A DNA stretch of 64,000 bases from Thalassospira sp. MCCC 1A01428 (GCF_002115825.1 NZ_JFJZ01000018.1:1-64000), one strand, 5' to 3'. Counted from the first letter of the stretch, positions 16,835 through 26,503 are shown. The notes: generated by a model not told the origin, from the letters alone. Program-made: numbers and translations.

Positions 16835-19696
16835 TCACGAATTTCGGACATCGCGTAAAAAGGCATCGACTTCACGTTGAATGTGCGCAGCACGTTCACT
16901 TAGATCGCGGGCAGATCCCAAAACGTCCTTTGATATTTCACCCGTTTCCAAAACAACCTGGTTGGCCTGGCCGACATCATCGGCGGCGCGCCGGGTGGTG
17001 GAATTGGCAGCTTGGGCATTTTGTGAAATTTCGCGTGTGGCCGATGCCTGCTGTTCGATGGCATCCGACAAATTGGCCGTGATTGCATCTAGCGCACCGA
17101 TGGTATCGCTGATTGCCTTTATTTCGCCGCGGGTTTCTTGTGTTGCGGTTTGAACCGCTTTAACACGGGTTTCTATATCCGCTGTTGCCTTTGCTGTCTG
17201 GTCCGCCAGATGTTTGACCTCGTTGGCAACAACGGCAAAACCTTTACCGGCGTCGCCAGCGCGGGCTGCTTCGATGGTGGCATTCAAGGCCAGCATATTG
17301 GTTTGGGTAGCGATATCGGAAATCAGGGTAATAACATCGCCAATTTCAATGGCAAGCTGGTTAAGCTGATCCATGCTTTGGGCGGAATCTTCGGCCCGGG
17401 CCGAGGTTGATTTGGCAATATGGGTGGATTCACTTGTTTGACGGCGAATTTCACCAATAGAGGCCATCAGCTGTTCGGCAGCGGCCGCAACTGTTTGTAC
17501 GGATGATGCCGTTTCCCGCGTGGCGCGTGCCGCACTATCGGAACGTTCGGCACTTAATGTGCTGTGTTTGCCCAGACTTTCAGCTGACTGGTGCATGGTT
17601 TGGGCGGCAACGCCAATATCACTGGCAAGCGATTTGATCCGTTTTTCAAAATTGTCTGCCATGGCATTAAGTGCGTTTTTGCGTTCCTGTGTTGCCTGTA
17701 CACGCTGGTTTTCCTCGCGGTCGTTGGCAACACGAATTTCAGCGGCATTATTACGGAAAACCTCTAATGTACGGTTCATTGCCGAAATTTCGTCGGAACC
17801 TTTGTCTTCAATGGTGATGTCGGTATTGCCATGGGCAATTTCATTCATGGCGTTGCGCATGCCTTCCAGCCGCGCAATCAGGCCGCGCCCAACATACAGC
17901 CACGCAAGCAACCCGGCAAAAACCAGTGATGCAATGCCAATGGCGATTAAGGCCCACCGTCCCTGAATGATAACCCTGGTTGATTGTTCTTCCACCGCAC
18001 GGGCCTGCTTTCCGGCGGCGGTTGCAACTCCCTGAACTCCCATTGTTTCAACGGTTTCACGCACATTGTTCAGTTCGTTTCCAGCCGTTTGGCGGGCTTC
18101 AATTGCTGTGTGTTGCGGGCCGATGATAACATCGGGTACGCCCAGTTTTTGTGCTGCTGATATTAAATCAGCCTGGTTTTTAAGGGTGTTTGATAATTGG
18201 TTGGTGGTTTTACCAATGTCGCCGAGGCGGTTTGAAAGTTCGTTAAGGACGGCCATGTCGGGGGTGGCTGCCGCCTGATTTTGATAGCCGATGGCTAGAT
18301 TGCCAACGGATTCAAGCCGGGCCATTGTAATGAGGGCCGTCAAGTCGTGGTTTAATAATCCGCCCAGATCAGACTGGGTTTGTTGCTGGATGCTGGCTGT
18401 TTTGGTGCGCAAACTTTCATCGGCCGCATTTACCACAGGTAAAATGGCGTCACGAAAAGCGGTTTGTGTGGCTAATAATTCGGTTTTGCGGTCATTGGCA
18501 AGTCGCGACCAGGTTGTTGTCGCCCGTTCGATGGCATCAAGTTCCTGTTTGCGCAAGTCAAACAACCCGCCGCGTGTGCTTCCCAGTTTGAAAAAATCAC
18601 CAATTGGCTTTTTAAGGGTGGGCGCAATTGTTTCGGGGATTTTACGATTGTCGCGGTAAAATTTCAGAAACTGTTTTTTGAATTCTTTGGCCTGGTCTGC
18701 GGTTTGCGATGCGGTTCCGGCAACCATCAGGGCATAGGCCTCGGCGACCAGTGCGTTTAAATGAAACCGTTCAGCATCGGGTAGGGAAAGACCATTGACC
18801 GATTGATTAAGGCTGCCGAAGGTTTCGTGTAATTTGGCTTCCAGTCCTTCGCGGGCATTGCGAAAAACAGCACTGGATTGCGTTGTTGCCGTGATTTCGT
18901 TTTGGCGAATGGCGAAGATATTGTTGTTACCCTGCCCAAACCCGATCAGGGTTTCCGTAATCTGTTGCAGGTCCGGCGAGCCTGAGGCGCCGCCTAATTC
19001 TTGCAATTGCTGACTGGCGGCGTCAAATTTGGTTTGTAGTTCGTTTAACAGGGCAGGGCTTGCGGCATTTGCAGCCTCGATGAGCAAGCCCACCACCCGG
19101 TTTCCTTCTGCTTGCAAGGTCAGGGTCGTGCGTAGCGTACCAACTTCGTTGGAAATAAGTTGGTCAAGGTTTTTGCTGGCAGTTGCAATGACGTTATTGC
19201 TGTTATTAACCAGGTTGGCATTTGCCGCATCAATATGCTGGCTAACCTGTTTGCGAAACTCGTCGTGCTGATTGCGCAGCGCGGCGATGTTTTGTGTGAC
19301 CTGATTATCATTTTTCTGCCGGGTTTGTGCCGCCGAGATCAGGGATGATAAATGTGGGCGCAATTGCCCGGCATCTTTTTCAAGGTCGGTGCCGGTTGTT
19401 GCTTCTTCCAGCTTTTCCATCCGGCTGATAGCCCGTGTCGACAGACTTTGAATATCAGCCTGGGGGTTGGTTGCCATTTCGGATGCCAGAACAGCAATCG
19501 CGTTGCTTTCGTCGGCCGCTTTTAAGGCCGATGTCACAGAGGATGTGTGAGTAACTTCATTTAGCGAAGAGGCAATCCGCTCGATTGATATAATGCCAAC
19601 GATTGCGGCAATTGCAGTCAGTGCTGCCATTGCGCCAAAAGATGCCCCCAATTTAAAACGTATTCCTGCACCTTTGGTGCGGTTCGGGGTGGTCAT
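16835..19696 (-). CDS. Large methyl-accepting chemotaxis protein with repeated helical sensory modules
   Basis: 953 residues, far longer than the usual 500-650. Helix 1 spans about residues 16-38, a roughly 535-residue predicted periplasmic, mostly alpha-helical region follows, and helix 2 spans about 579-602. Then come a HAMP domain (about 603-655) and the cytoplasmic signalling domain, with the hairpin tip near [21 protein letters not shown] and [13 protein letters not shown]. The sensory part contains an internal repeat: residues about 183-235 and 450-502 align without gaps through the shared GN...LNEL positions (Gly198/Gly465, Leu217/Leu484). Weaker copies begin near 63 and 311. GGAGG lies before ATG 19696. 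No che genes lie nearby, so it is an orphan receptor; its ligand is unknown. Confidence 0.92.
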   Translation of the reverse strand: MTTPNRTKGAGIRFKLGASFGAMAALTAIAAIVGIISIERIASSLNEVTHTSSVTSALKAADESNAIAVLASEMATNPQADIQSLSTRAISRMEKLEEATTGTDLEKDAGQLRPHLSSLISAAQTRQKNDNQVTQNIAALRNQHDEFRKQVSQHIDAANANLVNNSNNVIATASKNLDQLISNEVGTLRTTLTLQAEGNRVVGLLIEAANAASPALLNELQTKFDAASQQLQELGGASGSPDLQQITETLIGFGQGNNNIFAIRQNEITATTQSSAVFRNAREGLEAKLHETFGSLNQSVNGLSLPDAERFHLNALVAEAYALMVAGTASQTADQAKEFKKQFLKFYRDNRKIPETIAPTLKKPIGDFFKLGSTRGGLFDLRKQELDAIERATTTWSRLANDRKTELLATQTAFRDAILPVVNAADESLRTKTASIQQQTQSDLGGLLNHDLTALITMARLESVGNLAIGYQNQAAATPDMAVLNELSNRLGDIGKTTNQLSNTLKNQADLISAAQKLGVPDVIIGPQHTAIEARQTAGNELNNVRETVETMGVQGVATAAGKQARAVEEQSTRVIIQGRWALIAIGIASLVFAGLLAWLYVGRGLIARLEGMRNAMNEIAHGNTDITIEDKGSDEISAMNRTLEVFRNNAAEIRVANDREENQRVQATQERKNALNAMADNFEKRIKSLASDIGVAAQTMHQSAESLGKHSTLSAERSDSAARATRETASSVQTVAAAAEQLMASIGEIRRQTSESTHIAKSTSARAEDSAQSMDQLNQLAIEIGDVITLISDIATQTNMLALNATIEAARAGDAGKGFAVVANEVKHLADQTAKATADIETRVKAVQTATQETRGEIKAISDTIGALDAITANLSDAIEQQASATREISQNAQAANSTTRRAADDVGQANQVVLETGEISKDVLGSARDLSERAAHIQREVDAFLRDVRNS

Positions 19697-19799
19697 ATGT
19701 CGTTCCTCCCTAAAAGAACGTATTTTTTATGTGTTATTTATACGCACGATAAATGCCGGTTCTAATTGACCAGCTTGCTTATCAGCGCATTCACAATAG

Positions 19800-19839
19800 C
19801 AAAAATAATGGCGGGTGGCCCCCAGAACCACCCGCCATT
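19800..19839 (-). terminator. Rho-independent terminator of the gts sugar transporter operon
   Basis: A 12-bp perfect stem (19807-19818 with 19828-19839) is followed on the minus strand by ATTTTTG. It lies immediately after the ATPase stop at 19844. Confidence 0.88.
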
Positions 19840-19843
19840 CAGA

Positions 19844-20959
19844 TCAGATCCGAAGTTCCGTTGTTGGATCAAACAGACTGATCTGATTCATATCCGCAGA
19901 GAATGTCATCATTTCTCCGGGGTTTGTCGCGCGGTCCGGTCTGACGCGGGCGACGATTTCCTTTCCACCAAGATTGATCACCGTCATGGTGTCGGCACCG
20001 GTGGGTTCAATGACTTCGACTTTGGCATCGAAATTGACATATTGGCTGCCGGGTTTATCCGACCCTGTGCGTTTGTGGGTCAGCCCTTCGGGGCGAATAC
20101 CAAAAACAACATCCTTGCCAACCCAGGACTTATAGCTTTCCGGGCTGTTTTCAAGCAGCGGCAAAACAACTTTTTGGCCGTTATTGTCAAACGTCACGGC
20201 AATTTTACCGTTATCGTCAACCAGTTTGGCTTCAATGAAATTCATCGACGGCGAGCCGATGAAACCGGCAACAAACATGTTGTTCGGTTTTTCATAGATA
20301 TGTTGCGGCGTATCGAACTGTTGCAGGATGCCGCCTTTCATCACGGCAATGCGTGATGCCAGGGTCATGGCTTCGATCTGGTCGTGGGTTACGTAAACGA
20401 TGGTGGACCCAAGACGATGATGAAGTTTTTTGATTTCGGTACGCATATCAACGCGCAGCTTGGCATCCAGGTTTGACAATGGTTCGTCAAACAGGAAAAT
20501 GTCCGGGTTCCGCACCAGTGCACGGCCCATGGCAACACGCTGACGCTGACCACCGGAAAGCTGGGACGGTTTGCGGTCCAGCAGGTTTTCGATTTGTAGC
20601 AGGCGAGCGACATCATCGACGGCCTTGTCACGTTCGGATGCCGAAACACCCCGAATTTCAAGACCAAAGGTGATGTTTTTGCGAACTGTCATGTTGGGAT
20701 AAAGCGCATAGGACTGGAACACCATGGCGATGTTACGATCCTTGGGATGCACGTTATTGATAACGCGATCACCAATGCGAATTTCACCGTCAGACGATGT
20801 TTCCAGACCGGCTATCAGGTTAAGCAGGGTCGATTTGCCGCAGCCAGACGGGCCAACAAGAACGAGAAACTCGCCGTCTTCAATCGCCAGATTGATTTCT
20901 TTGAGGACCTCGACAGATCCGAAAGTCTTGCGGACTTTATCAAGGGTGAGTGATGCCAT
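19844..20959 (-). CDS. gtsD: Sugar ABC transporter ATP-binding protein (GtsD/MalK/UgpC type)
   Basis: 371 residues. Walker A GPSGCGKST at 36-44, Q-loop FQSYALYP near 81, ABC signature LSGGQ at 134-138, Walker B FLFDEPLSNLD with Asp158/Glu159, and a switch histidine in VTHDQIEA. The C-terminal third is the MalK-type OB/TOBE domain that often takes up regulatory signals. It energises sugar import through the two permeases encoded just upstream; the 4-base gap to gtsC indicates co-transcription. ATG 20959 is preceded by GAAGGGATAAAGAA. CUT1 ATPases are partly shared between transporters, so it may serve others too. Confidence 0.93.
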   Translation of the reverse strand: MASLTLDKVRKTFGSVEVLKEINLAIEDGEFLVLVGPSGCGKSTLLNLIAGLETSSDGEIRIGDRVINNVHPKDRNIAMVFQSYALYPNMTVRKNITFGLEIRGVSASERDKAVDDVARLLQIENLLDRKPSQLSGGQRQRVAMGRALVRNPDIFLFDEPLSNLDAKLRVDMRTEIKKLHHRLGSTIVYVTHDQIEAMTLASRIAVMKGGILQQFDTPQHIYEKPNNMFVAGFIGSPSMNFIEAKLVDDNGKIAVTFDNNGQKVVLPLLENSPESYKSWVGKDVVFGIRPEGLTHKRTGSDKPGSQYVNFDAKVEVIEPTGADTMTVINLGGKEIVARVRPDRATNPGEMMTFSADMNQISLFDPTTELRI

Positions 20960-20963
20960 TTCT

Positions 20964-21851
20964 TTATCCCTTCACCGAACCGGCGGTCAGGCCACGGACG
21001 AAATATTTACCTGCCAGCACATAGACAAGCAGTGTCGGAAGCCCGGTCAGCAATGCTGAGGCCATATCAACGTTGTATTGCTTAACGCCCGTCGTGGTGT
21101 TGACGATATTATTGAGGGCGACAGTCATCGGTGCACTGCCACCAGAACTAAACGAAGCACCGAACAGGAAGTCATTCCAGATCTGGGTAAACTGCCAGAT
21201 GATGGAAACAACAATGATCGGGCCGGAAATCGGCAGGATGATCCGCCAGAAAATGGTAAAGAAACCGGCACCGTCGATGGTTGCCGCTTTGACCAGTTCA
21301 TCCGGGATCGACACGTAGTAATTGCGGAAGAACAACGTGGTAAAGCACAGGCCATATACCACATGGACCAGAACCAGCCCCATGGTTGAATTGGCGATAC
21401 CAAGTTTGCCCAAGGTCACTGACATTGGTAAAAGCACAACCTGAAAAGGCACAAAGCAGCCAAACAACAACATGGCAAAGACGATGTTCGCGCCCTTGAA
21501 CCGGAATTTGGTCAGGGCATAGCCGTTTAACGCCCCAAGGATGGTCGAGATCAAAACTGCCGGAATGGCCATCTGGACCGAGTTCCAGAAGAAGGTTTTG
21601 ATGCCTGAGCATTCAACACCCACGCAGGCTTCGTTCCAGGCATAATTCCAGGCGTCGAAGGTAACTACACGGGGTAGGGAGATGAGCGATCCTTCGCGAA
21701 TTTCCGTTAGTGATTTCAGCGATGTCGTAATCATCACAAATAACGGAAACAGGTAATAGATCGAAAACAGGATCAGAACCAGATAGAGCAGGCCGCGCAA
21801 GAGGGTATGTTTTAACCCTGAATCCTGACCGTAGGTTTGGAGATCAGCCAT
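20964..21851 (-). CDS. gtsC: Sugar ABC transporter permease (GtsC-like, MalG family)
   Basis: 295 residues from ATG 21851, which overlaps the end of gtsB by 8 bases, indicating translational coupling; the frame is open to 21893 but lies inside gtsB there. Six hydrophobic segments are visible. The cytoplasmic EAA-type loop KAATIDGAGFFTIFWRIILP, which docks to the ATPase, sits about two thirds along. It belongs to the CUT1 (MalG-like) group and forms the membrane channel with GtsB. The substrate is inferred to be glucose or a related sugar from the binding protein. Confidence 0.92.
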   Translation of the reverse strand: MADLQTYGQDSGLKHTLLRGLLYLVLILFSIYYLFPLFVMITTSLKSLTEIREGSLISLPRVVTFDAWNYAWNEACVGVECSGIKTFFWNSVQMAIPAVLISTILGALNGYALTKFRFKGANIVFAMLLFGCFVPFQVVLLPMSVTLGKLGIANSTMGLVLVHVVYGLCFTTLFFRNYYVSIPDELVKAATIDGAGFFTIFWRIILPISGPIIVVSIIWQFTQIWNDFLFGASFSSGGSAPMTVALNNIVNTTTGVKQYNVDMASALLTGLPTLLVYVLAGKYFVRGLTAGSVKG

Positions 21852-22752
21852 TTTTCTTGCCCCCGCGCAGTTCGGAATACAGATATGGCACAATGATCGC
21901 CATCACGGTTGCCAGCATCATCATGGCACTGGCGGCACTGATGCCCAGCTGGTTACGCTGGAAGGCCATTGTGTACATGAAGGTTGCCGGAAGATCGGAT
22001 GAATAACCTGGTCCACCACCGGTAAGGGCAATCACCAGGTCGAAACTTTTGACTGCCAGATGGGCAAGAACGACGATTGCGCTTAGAAATACCGGGCGGA
22101 TCGAGGGAATGATAATGCCGAAATAAATACGTGGCAGGCTTGCACCATCCATATAGGCAGCACGGATAATGTCCTGATCTACGCCGCGCAGGGCGGCAAG
22201 GAACATGGCCATGATAAAGCCCGATGCCTGCCAGACGGCGGCAATGACAACTGTGTAAATCGCAAAATCGGAATTCACCAGCCAGTCAAACTTGAAACTT
22301 GCCCATCCCAGATCATGCATCATCTTTTCAAGACCAAGACCGGGATTGAGGATCCATTTCCATGTGGTGCCGGTCACAATGAAGGACAGCGCCATCGGGT
22401 AAAGGAATATTGTTCGCAGAACGCCTTCTGCCCGGATGCGCTGATCAAGCAAAACAGCCAGCAGGCAGCCCAGGAAAAGGCAGATAACGATAAAAAGACC
22501 GCCGAAAATCAGCAGGTTTTCGATGGCAACATGCCAGCGTTCCATTTGCCACAGGCGTTCATATTGCCGCAGCCCGGCCCAGTCATAGACCGGCATCATG
22601 CGCGATTTGGAAAACGCCATCCAGGCGGTCCAAATAATGAAGCCGTAGACGAAAAACAGGGACGCCGCAAAGGATGGTGCCACAACGATCTTGGACAGAT
22701 TGCGTTGCAGGCTGGCCATCAGGTTGCTTTCGGTGCTTGAAGAAGCCCCCAT
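21844..22752 (-). CDS. gtsB: Sugar ABC transporter permease (GtsB-like, MalF family)
   Basis: 302 residues with a cytoplasmic N-terminus, about six membrane helices and the EAA loop (RAAYMDGASLPRIYFGIIIP) near residue 200. It is the MalF-type partner of GtsC in the inner membrane. GAGGCAAAGGGC precedes ATG 22752. It lies 105 bases downstream of gtsA, a gap that holds a strong hairpin (22789-22817), so its expression is probably lower than that of the binding protein. Confidence 0.92.
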   Translation of the reverse strand: MGASSSTESNLMASLQRNLSKIVVAPSFAASLFFVYGFIIWTAWMAFSKSRMMPVYDWAGLRQYERLWQMERWHVAIENLLIFGGLFIVICLFLGCLLAVLLDQRIRAEGVLRTIFLYPMALSFIVTGTTWKWILNPGLGLEKMMHDLGWASFKFDWLVNSDFAIYTVVIAAVWQASGFIMAMFLAALRGVDQDIIRAAYMDGASLPRIYFGIIIPSIRPVFLSAIVVLAHLAVKSFDLVIALTGGGPGYSSDLPATFMYTMAFQRNQLGISAASAMMMLATVMAIIVPYLYSELRGGKKNG

Positions 22753-22788
22753 GCCCTTTGCCTCAAAATAATTAAAAGATAAGGGAAG

Positions 22789-22817
22789 CTGGCCCCGAAA
22801 CCGTGTTTCGGGGCCAG
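22789..22817 (-). terminator. Intercistronic hairpin between gtsA and gtsB
   Basis: A 13-bp perfect GC-rich stem with a three-base loop (22789-22801 with 22805-22817) follows the gtsA stop on the minus strand, with a pyrimidine-rich but not pure T tract after it. In sugar-importer operons, such hairpins protect the binding-protein mRNA and let only part of transcription reach the permeases. That role is inferred here. Confidence 0.7.
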
Positions 22818-22857
22818 TGATTATTGCCAGATCGGCAATGCGGATGCGATCTTAAGA

Positions 22858-24126
22858 TCAGTCTTTGGCAAGCTCGATTGCTTCAGCAAGGCGGTTGACC
22901 GCTTCGTCCGAAGACATATCCGAGTTGAAGTGTGCCGTTACGACGTCAACAATGGCGCCCGAGAGATGACCGGGCAGTGCCATGCCATGTGCCATTGACG
23001 GCAGGAAACCACCGGTTTTTTCGTCAGCAGCCATGTCGGCAGCCGATTTTTTGGCGCAATCGTCAAAATCATCCAGTGACACACCGGTACGTGCCGGGAT
23101 CGAACCCTTGAGAAGGTTGAAGGTTTTCTGGAATTTTTTGCCGACGATCAGCTCGGCCAGAAGTTTTTGACCTTCGATTTTGTCTTCGCCGTCAACTTTG
23201 AACATTGCAAAGCTGTCAGTGTTAAACAAGAAGCCATTGCCATTGTCAGCCGGGGTTGCAGAGCAAAGGAAGTCTTTGCCCGGGACTTTACCCGCTGCAA
23301 GGAATTCGCCTTTTGCCCAGTCGCCCATGATTTGCATGGCGGCTTTGCCATTCATAACCATGGCAGTTGCCAGGTTCCAGTCACGACCCGGGAAGTCCGG
23401 ATCAACATAACCGCGGATCTGGCGCATTTCGTCGAACACTTTTTTCATGGTGTCAGATTTGAGTGCGTCTTCGTCGAGGTCTACCAGAGCTTTCTGGAAG
23501 AATTCCGGACCACCCATGCCAAGGACGACGGTTTCAAAAATCGTCGCGTCCTGCCACGGCTGACCACCATGTGCCAACGGCGTAATGCCGGCAGCTTTCA
23601 GTTTGTCTGCCAGGGTGTTGAATTCTGCCCAGGTTTTCGGTCCTTCCTTCGCGCCGACTTTTGCCAGCAGTTCCGGGTTTGACCAAATCCAGTTGACCCG
23701 GTGAATGTTCACCGGAACGGCGACATAATCACCCTTGTATTTCATGATGTCCTGGATGCGCTTGGGAATGACTTCATCCCAATTTTCTTTTTTTGCGACA
23801 TCATCCAGGTTTGCCAGTGCACCCTGTTCGGCCCATTCCTGAATGGACGGGCCTTTAAGCTGTACGGCACTTGGGGCATCGCCGGAAAGAACGCGTGACC
23901 GCAGAACAGTCATTGCAGCATCGCCAGCGCCGCCCGCTACCGGGCTGTCCTGCCATTTGCCACCGTGTTCCTCGAAATCCTTTTTCAGGGCTGCAACAGC
24001 TTTTGCTTCTCCGCCCGAAGTCCACCAATGCAGGACTTCGGCGGTCGGTTCTGCATGTGCCAACGATGCAGAAGCAAGTGCGGCAATACCGACACTGGCA
24101 GCGAGAATGGATTTGCTAAGTTTCAT
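22858..24126 (-). CDS. gtsA: Periplasmic sugar-binding protein of a glucose-type ABC transporter (GtsA-like)
   Basis: 422 residues with a clear Sec signal peptide (MKLSKS, a hydrophobic Ala-rich core, SLAHA, cleavage near residue 25). The mature start EVLHWWTSGGEAKA and later YVAVPVNIHRVNWIW, GGQPWQD and KAAMQIMGDWAKGEF are hallmarks of the GtsA group, which binds glucose or mannose in pseudomonads. It delivers the sugar to GtsBCD. A strong GGAGG precedes ATG 24126. It is the downstream copy of a tandem pair. Family 1 solute-binding proteins vary in sugar, so glucose is a probable, not proven, ligand. Confidence 0.92.
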   Translation of the reverse strand: MKLSKSILAASVGIAALASASLAHAEPTAEVLHWWTSGGEAKAVAALKKDFEEHGGKWQDSPVAGGAGDAAMTVLRSRVLSGDAPSAVQLKGPSIQEWAEQGALANLDDVAKKENWDEVIPKRIQDIMKYKGDYVAVPVNIHRVNWIWSNPELLAKVGAKEGPKTWAEFNTLADKLKAAGITPLAHGGQPWQDATIFETVVLGMGGPEFFQKALVDLDEDALKSDTMKKVFDEMRQIRGYVDPDFPGRDWNLATAMVMNGKAAMQIMGDWAKGEFLAAGKVPGKDFLCSATPADNGNGFLFNTDSFAMFKVDGEDKIEGQKLLAELIVGKKFQKTFNLLKGSIPARTGVSLDDFDDCAKKSAADMAADEKTGGFLPSMAHGMALPGHLSGAIVDVVTAHFNSDMSSDEAVNRLAEAIELAKD

Positions 24127-24482
24127 TTAGGGTTTCCTCCCTGGTTTTAAACCAATTGCAGCGACACCATGCTGCGAGAGGGCCTTTATTGCATCCACAA
24201 AACTGTAACAGGTCGTTTCTGGATATGGATTTGAAATGTATTGTTACAAAAAATACAATTCCATCATGATTATAATGGGATTCAGGCAATGTTGATTAGT
24301 ACATTTTACAGAATGGTAGTTTGCACGCGTGGGAATAAATGCGGCAGGTGCCGGTTTTCTGTTGTTATCGTGCAATGAGCCGAAGCGGGTAGGGCATTTT
24401 ACACTACATGTAACAAAAGTAGTTCCCGGTCAGGGCTTCCTCGCAAATTTAGGGGCCCTGGCCGGCGAACCAACATCACATT
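24127..24482. promoter_or_regulatory. Intergenic region between the two gtsA paralogues, with an own-promoter signature
   Basis: 356 bp without a gene. At 24204-24248 TGTAACAG and TGTTACA are separated by exactly 30 bases. TTGCATCC lies 15 bases before the first arm start (24189-24196), and TTGAAA lies 11 bases before the second arm. The same layout is found before the other paralogue. Near the end of the upstream gene an 11-pair stem with one mismatch (24426-24436 with 24455-24465) could terminate its transcript, though only a short T run follows. So each binding protein may have its own promoter. Confidence 0.6.
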
Positions 24483-25760
24483 TTATTCTTTTGCCAGTTC
24501 AAGAGACTGAACCAGTTTGTCGACAGCATCTTGCGACGACATTTCAGAATTAAAGTGCGCTGTAACGGTATCGACAATGGTGCCTGTCAGGTTGCCCGGC
24601 AGCGCCATGTCTACACCGACCGAGGGTAAAAAGCCGTCAGATGCCTGTGAAGCCTTCATGTCTTTTTCCGATTGCAGAGCGCATTCGTCGAATTTATCCA
24701 TCGGCACGCCAAGGCGCGCCGGAATAGAGCCTTTAAGCAGGTTAAAGGTTTCCTGGAATTTTTGACCCAGAATTAAACTGGCAAGCAGGTTTTGCCCCTC
24801 GACCTTATCCGCGCCTTCGACATGGAACATGGCGAAGCTGTCGGTATTAAACAGATAGCCATGGTTTGACGGTGTGGCCGTACAGAGGAAATCTTTACCA
24901 GGGACTTTCCCTGCTGCCATGAATTCGCCTTTTGCCCAATCTCCCATGACTTGCATGGCGGCTTTGCCATTCATAACCATGGCCGTTGCCAGGTTCCAGT
25001 CACGACCGGAAAAGTCATTATCGACAAAACCGCGTAGAATGCGCATTTCGTCGAACACCTTTTTCATGGTGTCAGATTTCAGAGCGTCTTCGTCTTGTTC
25101 AATAAGGGCCTTTTGATAGAAGCCGGTACCACCAATACCCAAAACGACATTCTCAAACAGAATGGTTTCCTGCCATGGTTGCCCGCCAAGAGCGAGCGGG
25201 ACAATGCCTTGCGCCTGCAGCTTTTCGGCCAGTTTGTTGAAGTCCTCCCAGTTTGAGGGAACTTCGGATGCCCCGGCTTTGGCCAGAACTTCGGGGTTGG
25301 CCCATATCATATCGGTGCGGTGAATATTGACCGGCACGGCGACATAATGCCCGTCATATTTCATAAGGGTGCTAAGGCGTTTAGGCAGGATTTCGTCCCA
25401 TTTTTCTTTTTGGGCGACGTCATCGAGATTAGCAAGAGCCCCTTGTTCAGCCCATTCCATGATCGCAGGGCTTTTTAATTGTACAGCGGTTGGGGCATCC
25501 CCTGATAAAACCCGGGAACGCAATACTGTCATGGCGGCAGAGCCACCACCACCAGCCACGGGGCTATCGATCCATTTGCCGCCATGGGCTTCAAAGTCGT
25601 TTTTTAGGGCAACGGCGGCTTTGGCCTCTCCACCCGAGGTCCAGTAGTGCAAAACTTCGACTGTTGGTTCGGCCTGGGCGAGTGCCGGGGTGACCAGCGC
25701 TGTTGCACAAAGAATAGCGCCAAGTGTTTTCGTGTTGAACCGTGATTTAAGCGAATACAT
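24483..25760 (-). CDS. Second periplasmic sugar-binding protein, paralogue of gtsA
   Basis: 425 residues from ATG 25760 (GGGAGGAAAAA upstream), with a signal peptide ending near ALAQA. The open frame runs further up to 25892, but the signal peptide and ribosome site fix this start. Over the first roughly 138 mature residues, about three quarters are identical to the protein at 22858-24126 by eye (shared YVAVPVNIHR, GGQPW, AAMQVMGDWAKGEF). It is therefore a recent tandem duplicate. No second set of permeases is present, so it probably docks to the same GtsBC channel with different affinity or sugar preference, which is inference. Confidence 0.9.
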   Translation of the reverse strand: MYSLKSRFNTKTLGAILCATALVTPALAQAEPTVEVLHYWTSGGEAKAAVALKNDFEAHGGKWIDSPVAGGGGSAAMTVLRSRVLSGDAPTAVQLKSPAIMEWAEQGALANLDDVAQKEKWDEILPKRLSTLMKYDGHYVAVPVNIHRTDMIWANPEVLAKAGASEVPSNWEDFNKLAEKLQAQGIVPLALGGQPWQETILFENVVLGIGGTGFYQKALIEQDEDALKSDTMKKVFDEMRILRGFVDNDFSGRDWNLATAMVMNGKAAMQVMGDWAKGEFMAAGKVPGKDFLCTATPSNHGYLFNTDSFAMFHVEGADKVEGQNLLASLILGQKFQETFNLLKGSIPARLGVPMDKFDECALQSEKDMKASQASDGFLPSVGVDMALPGNLTGTIVDTVTAHFNSEMSSQDAVDKLVQSLELAKE

Positions 25761-26338
25761 TTTTTCCTCCCGTTTTTTATGATGTAGCGACCATGCGACG
25801 GGAAGTCGGGTTTTGCATCCCGAATGGTGTAACAGAATATTGCCAGACGCCATTTTGAAACGAACTGTTACAATAAATGATAGCGCTAACATTGTATCTG
25901 TGATGATGGAGCGTTCTTTGCGCTGTCAGATGAACTTCACTTGGTCACTGATCCAAAGTTGCAAGCGCCTTGTTGCCGACTTTGGGGAGCAGGCAAGTTT
26001 CCACTTTGACGAGGTCACGGGAGGGGAAAGAGGGCTTTTTATTTCATTGTACAAGGGGCGACGACGGAATGAAGCGAATGTGGGTGCGGTGCGATATAAT
26101 TGCGCAGAAGCAAAAAAGGCTTGTTTTTCTGTTGTTTATGGACGGATAGGTAGTTCAAAATCTAATTGAACCCATTCAATTATGACTATTTGGAACAGAT
26201 GATATGCAATCTTGGTGGATTGAGATGTTTGATCAATTTCGTCATATTGCAACGCAGAAGAACGGAGCAGAGCGCATCCGGCAACATAATGAAGCCGAGA
26301 TTTGAGCGCTCATCAGTTTGAAACACAGGAGGTTCAAC
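25761..26338. promoter_or_regulatory. Intergenic region with gts operator block and LacI-type palindrome
   Basis: 578 bp without a convincing gene. It carries the second copy of the paired TGTAACAG-N30-TGTTACA block at 25828-25872, with TTGCATCC (25813-25820) and TTGAAA (25855-25860) at the same offsets as upstream of gtsA. Next to it, TGATAGCGCTAACA (25878-25891) is a near-perfect palindrome of the form LacI-family regulators bind. From about 25900 to 26338 I see only the strong ribosome site of the small DUF1127 gene; its promoter is not obvious. Confidence 0.6.
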
Positions 26339-26503
26339 ATGTTCTTGTCCAGTATCATCGTTGCTGTTCGTCGTTGGGCCTATGCACGGTCAGTCGCGAA
26401 CGAACTTTACGATCTCGACAGCCGTGATTTGGATGATGTCGGGATTTCCCGCTGGCAGATCAAAGACGTTGCACGCAAAGCTGCACGTGACGCGATCGCT
26501 TAA
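26339..26503 (+). CDS. DUF1127 small protein
   Basis: 54 residues. The DUF1127 pattern is present: a basic, aromatic N-terminal helix (VVRRW-type, here AVRRWAYARSVANELYDL) and the signature LDSRDLDDVGISRWQI. An ideal AGGAGG (26327-26332) lies six bases before ATG 26339, suggesting high expression. DUF1127 proteins are abundant small basic proteins in alphaproteobacteria; some affect phosphate/carbon metabolism and RNA turnover through their arginine-rich helices, but no function is established for this one. It stands alone between its own regulatory gap and terminator. Confidence 0.88.
   Translation: MFLSSIIVAVRRWAYARSVANELYDLDSRDLDDVGISRWQIKDVARKAARDAIA

Noticed and set aside
25813-26169. 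118-codon open frame in the gap upstream of the second gtsA paralogue
   Set aside because: Begins inside the gts operator block, has no ribosome site and no recognisable domain; only a weak protein-like stretch.
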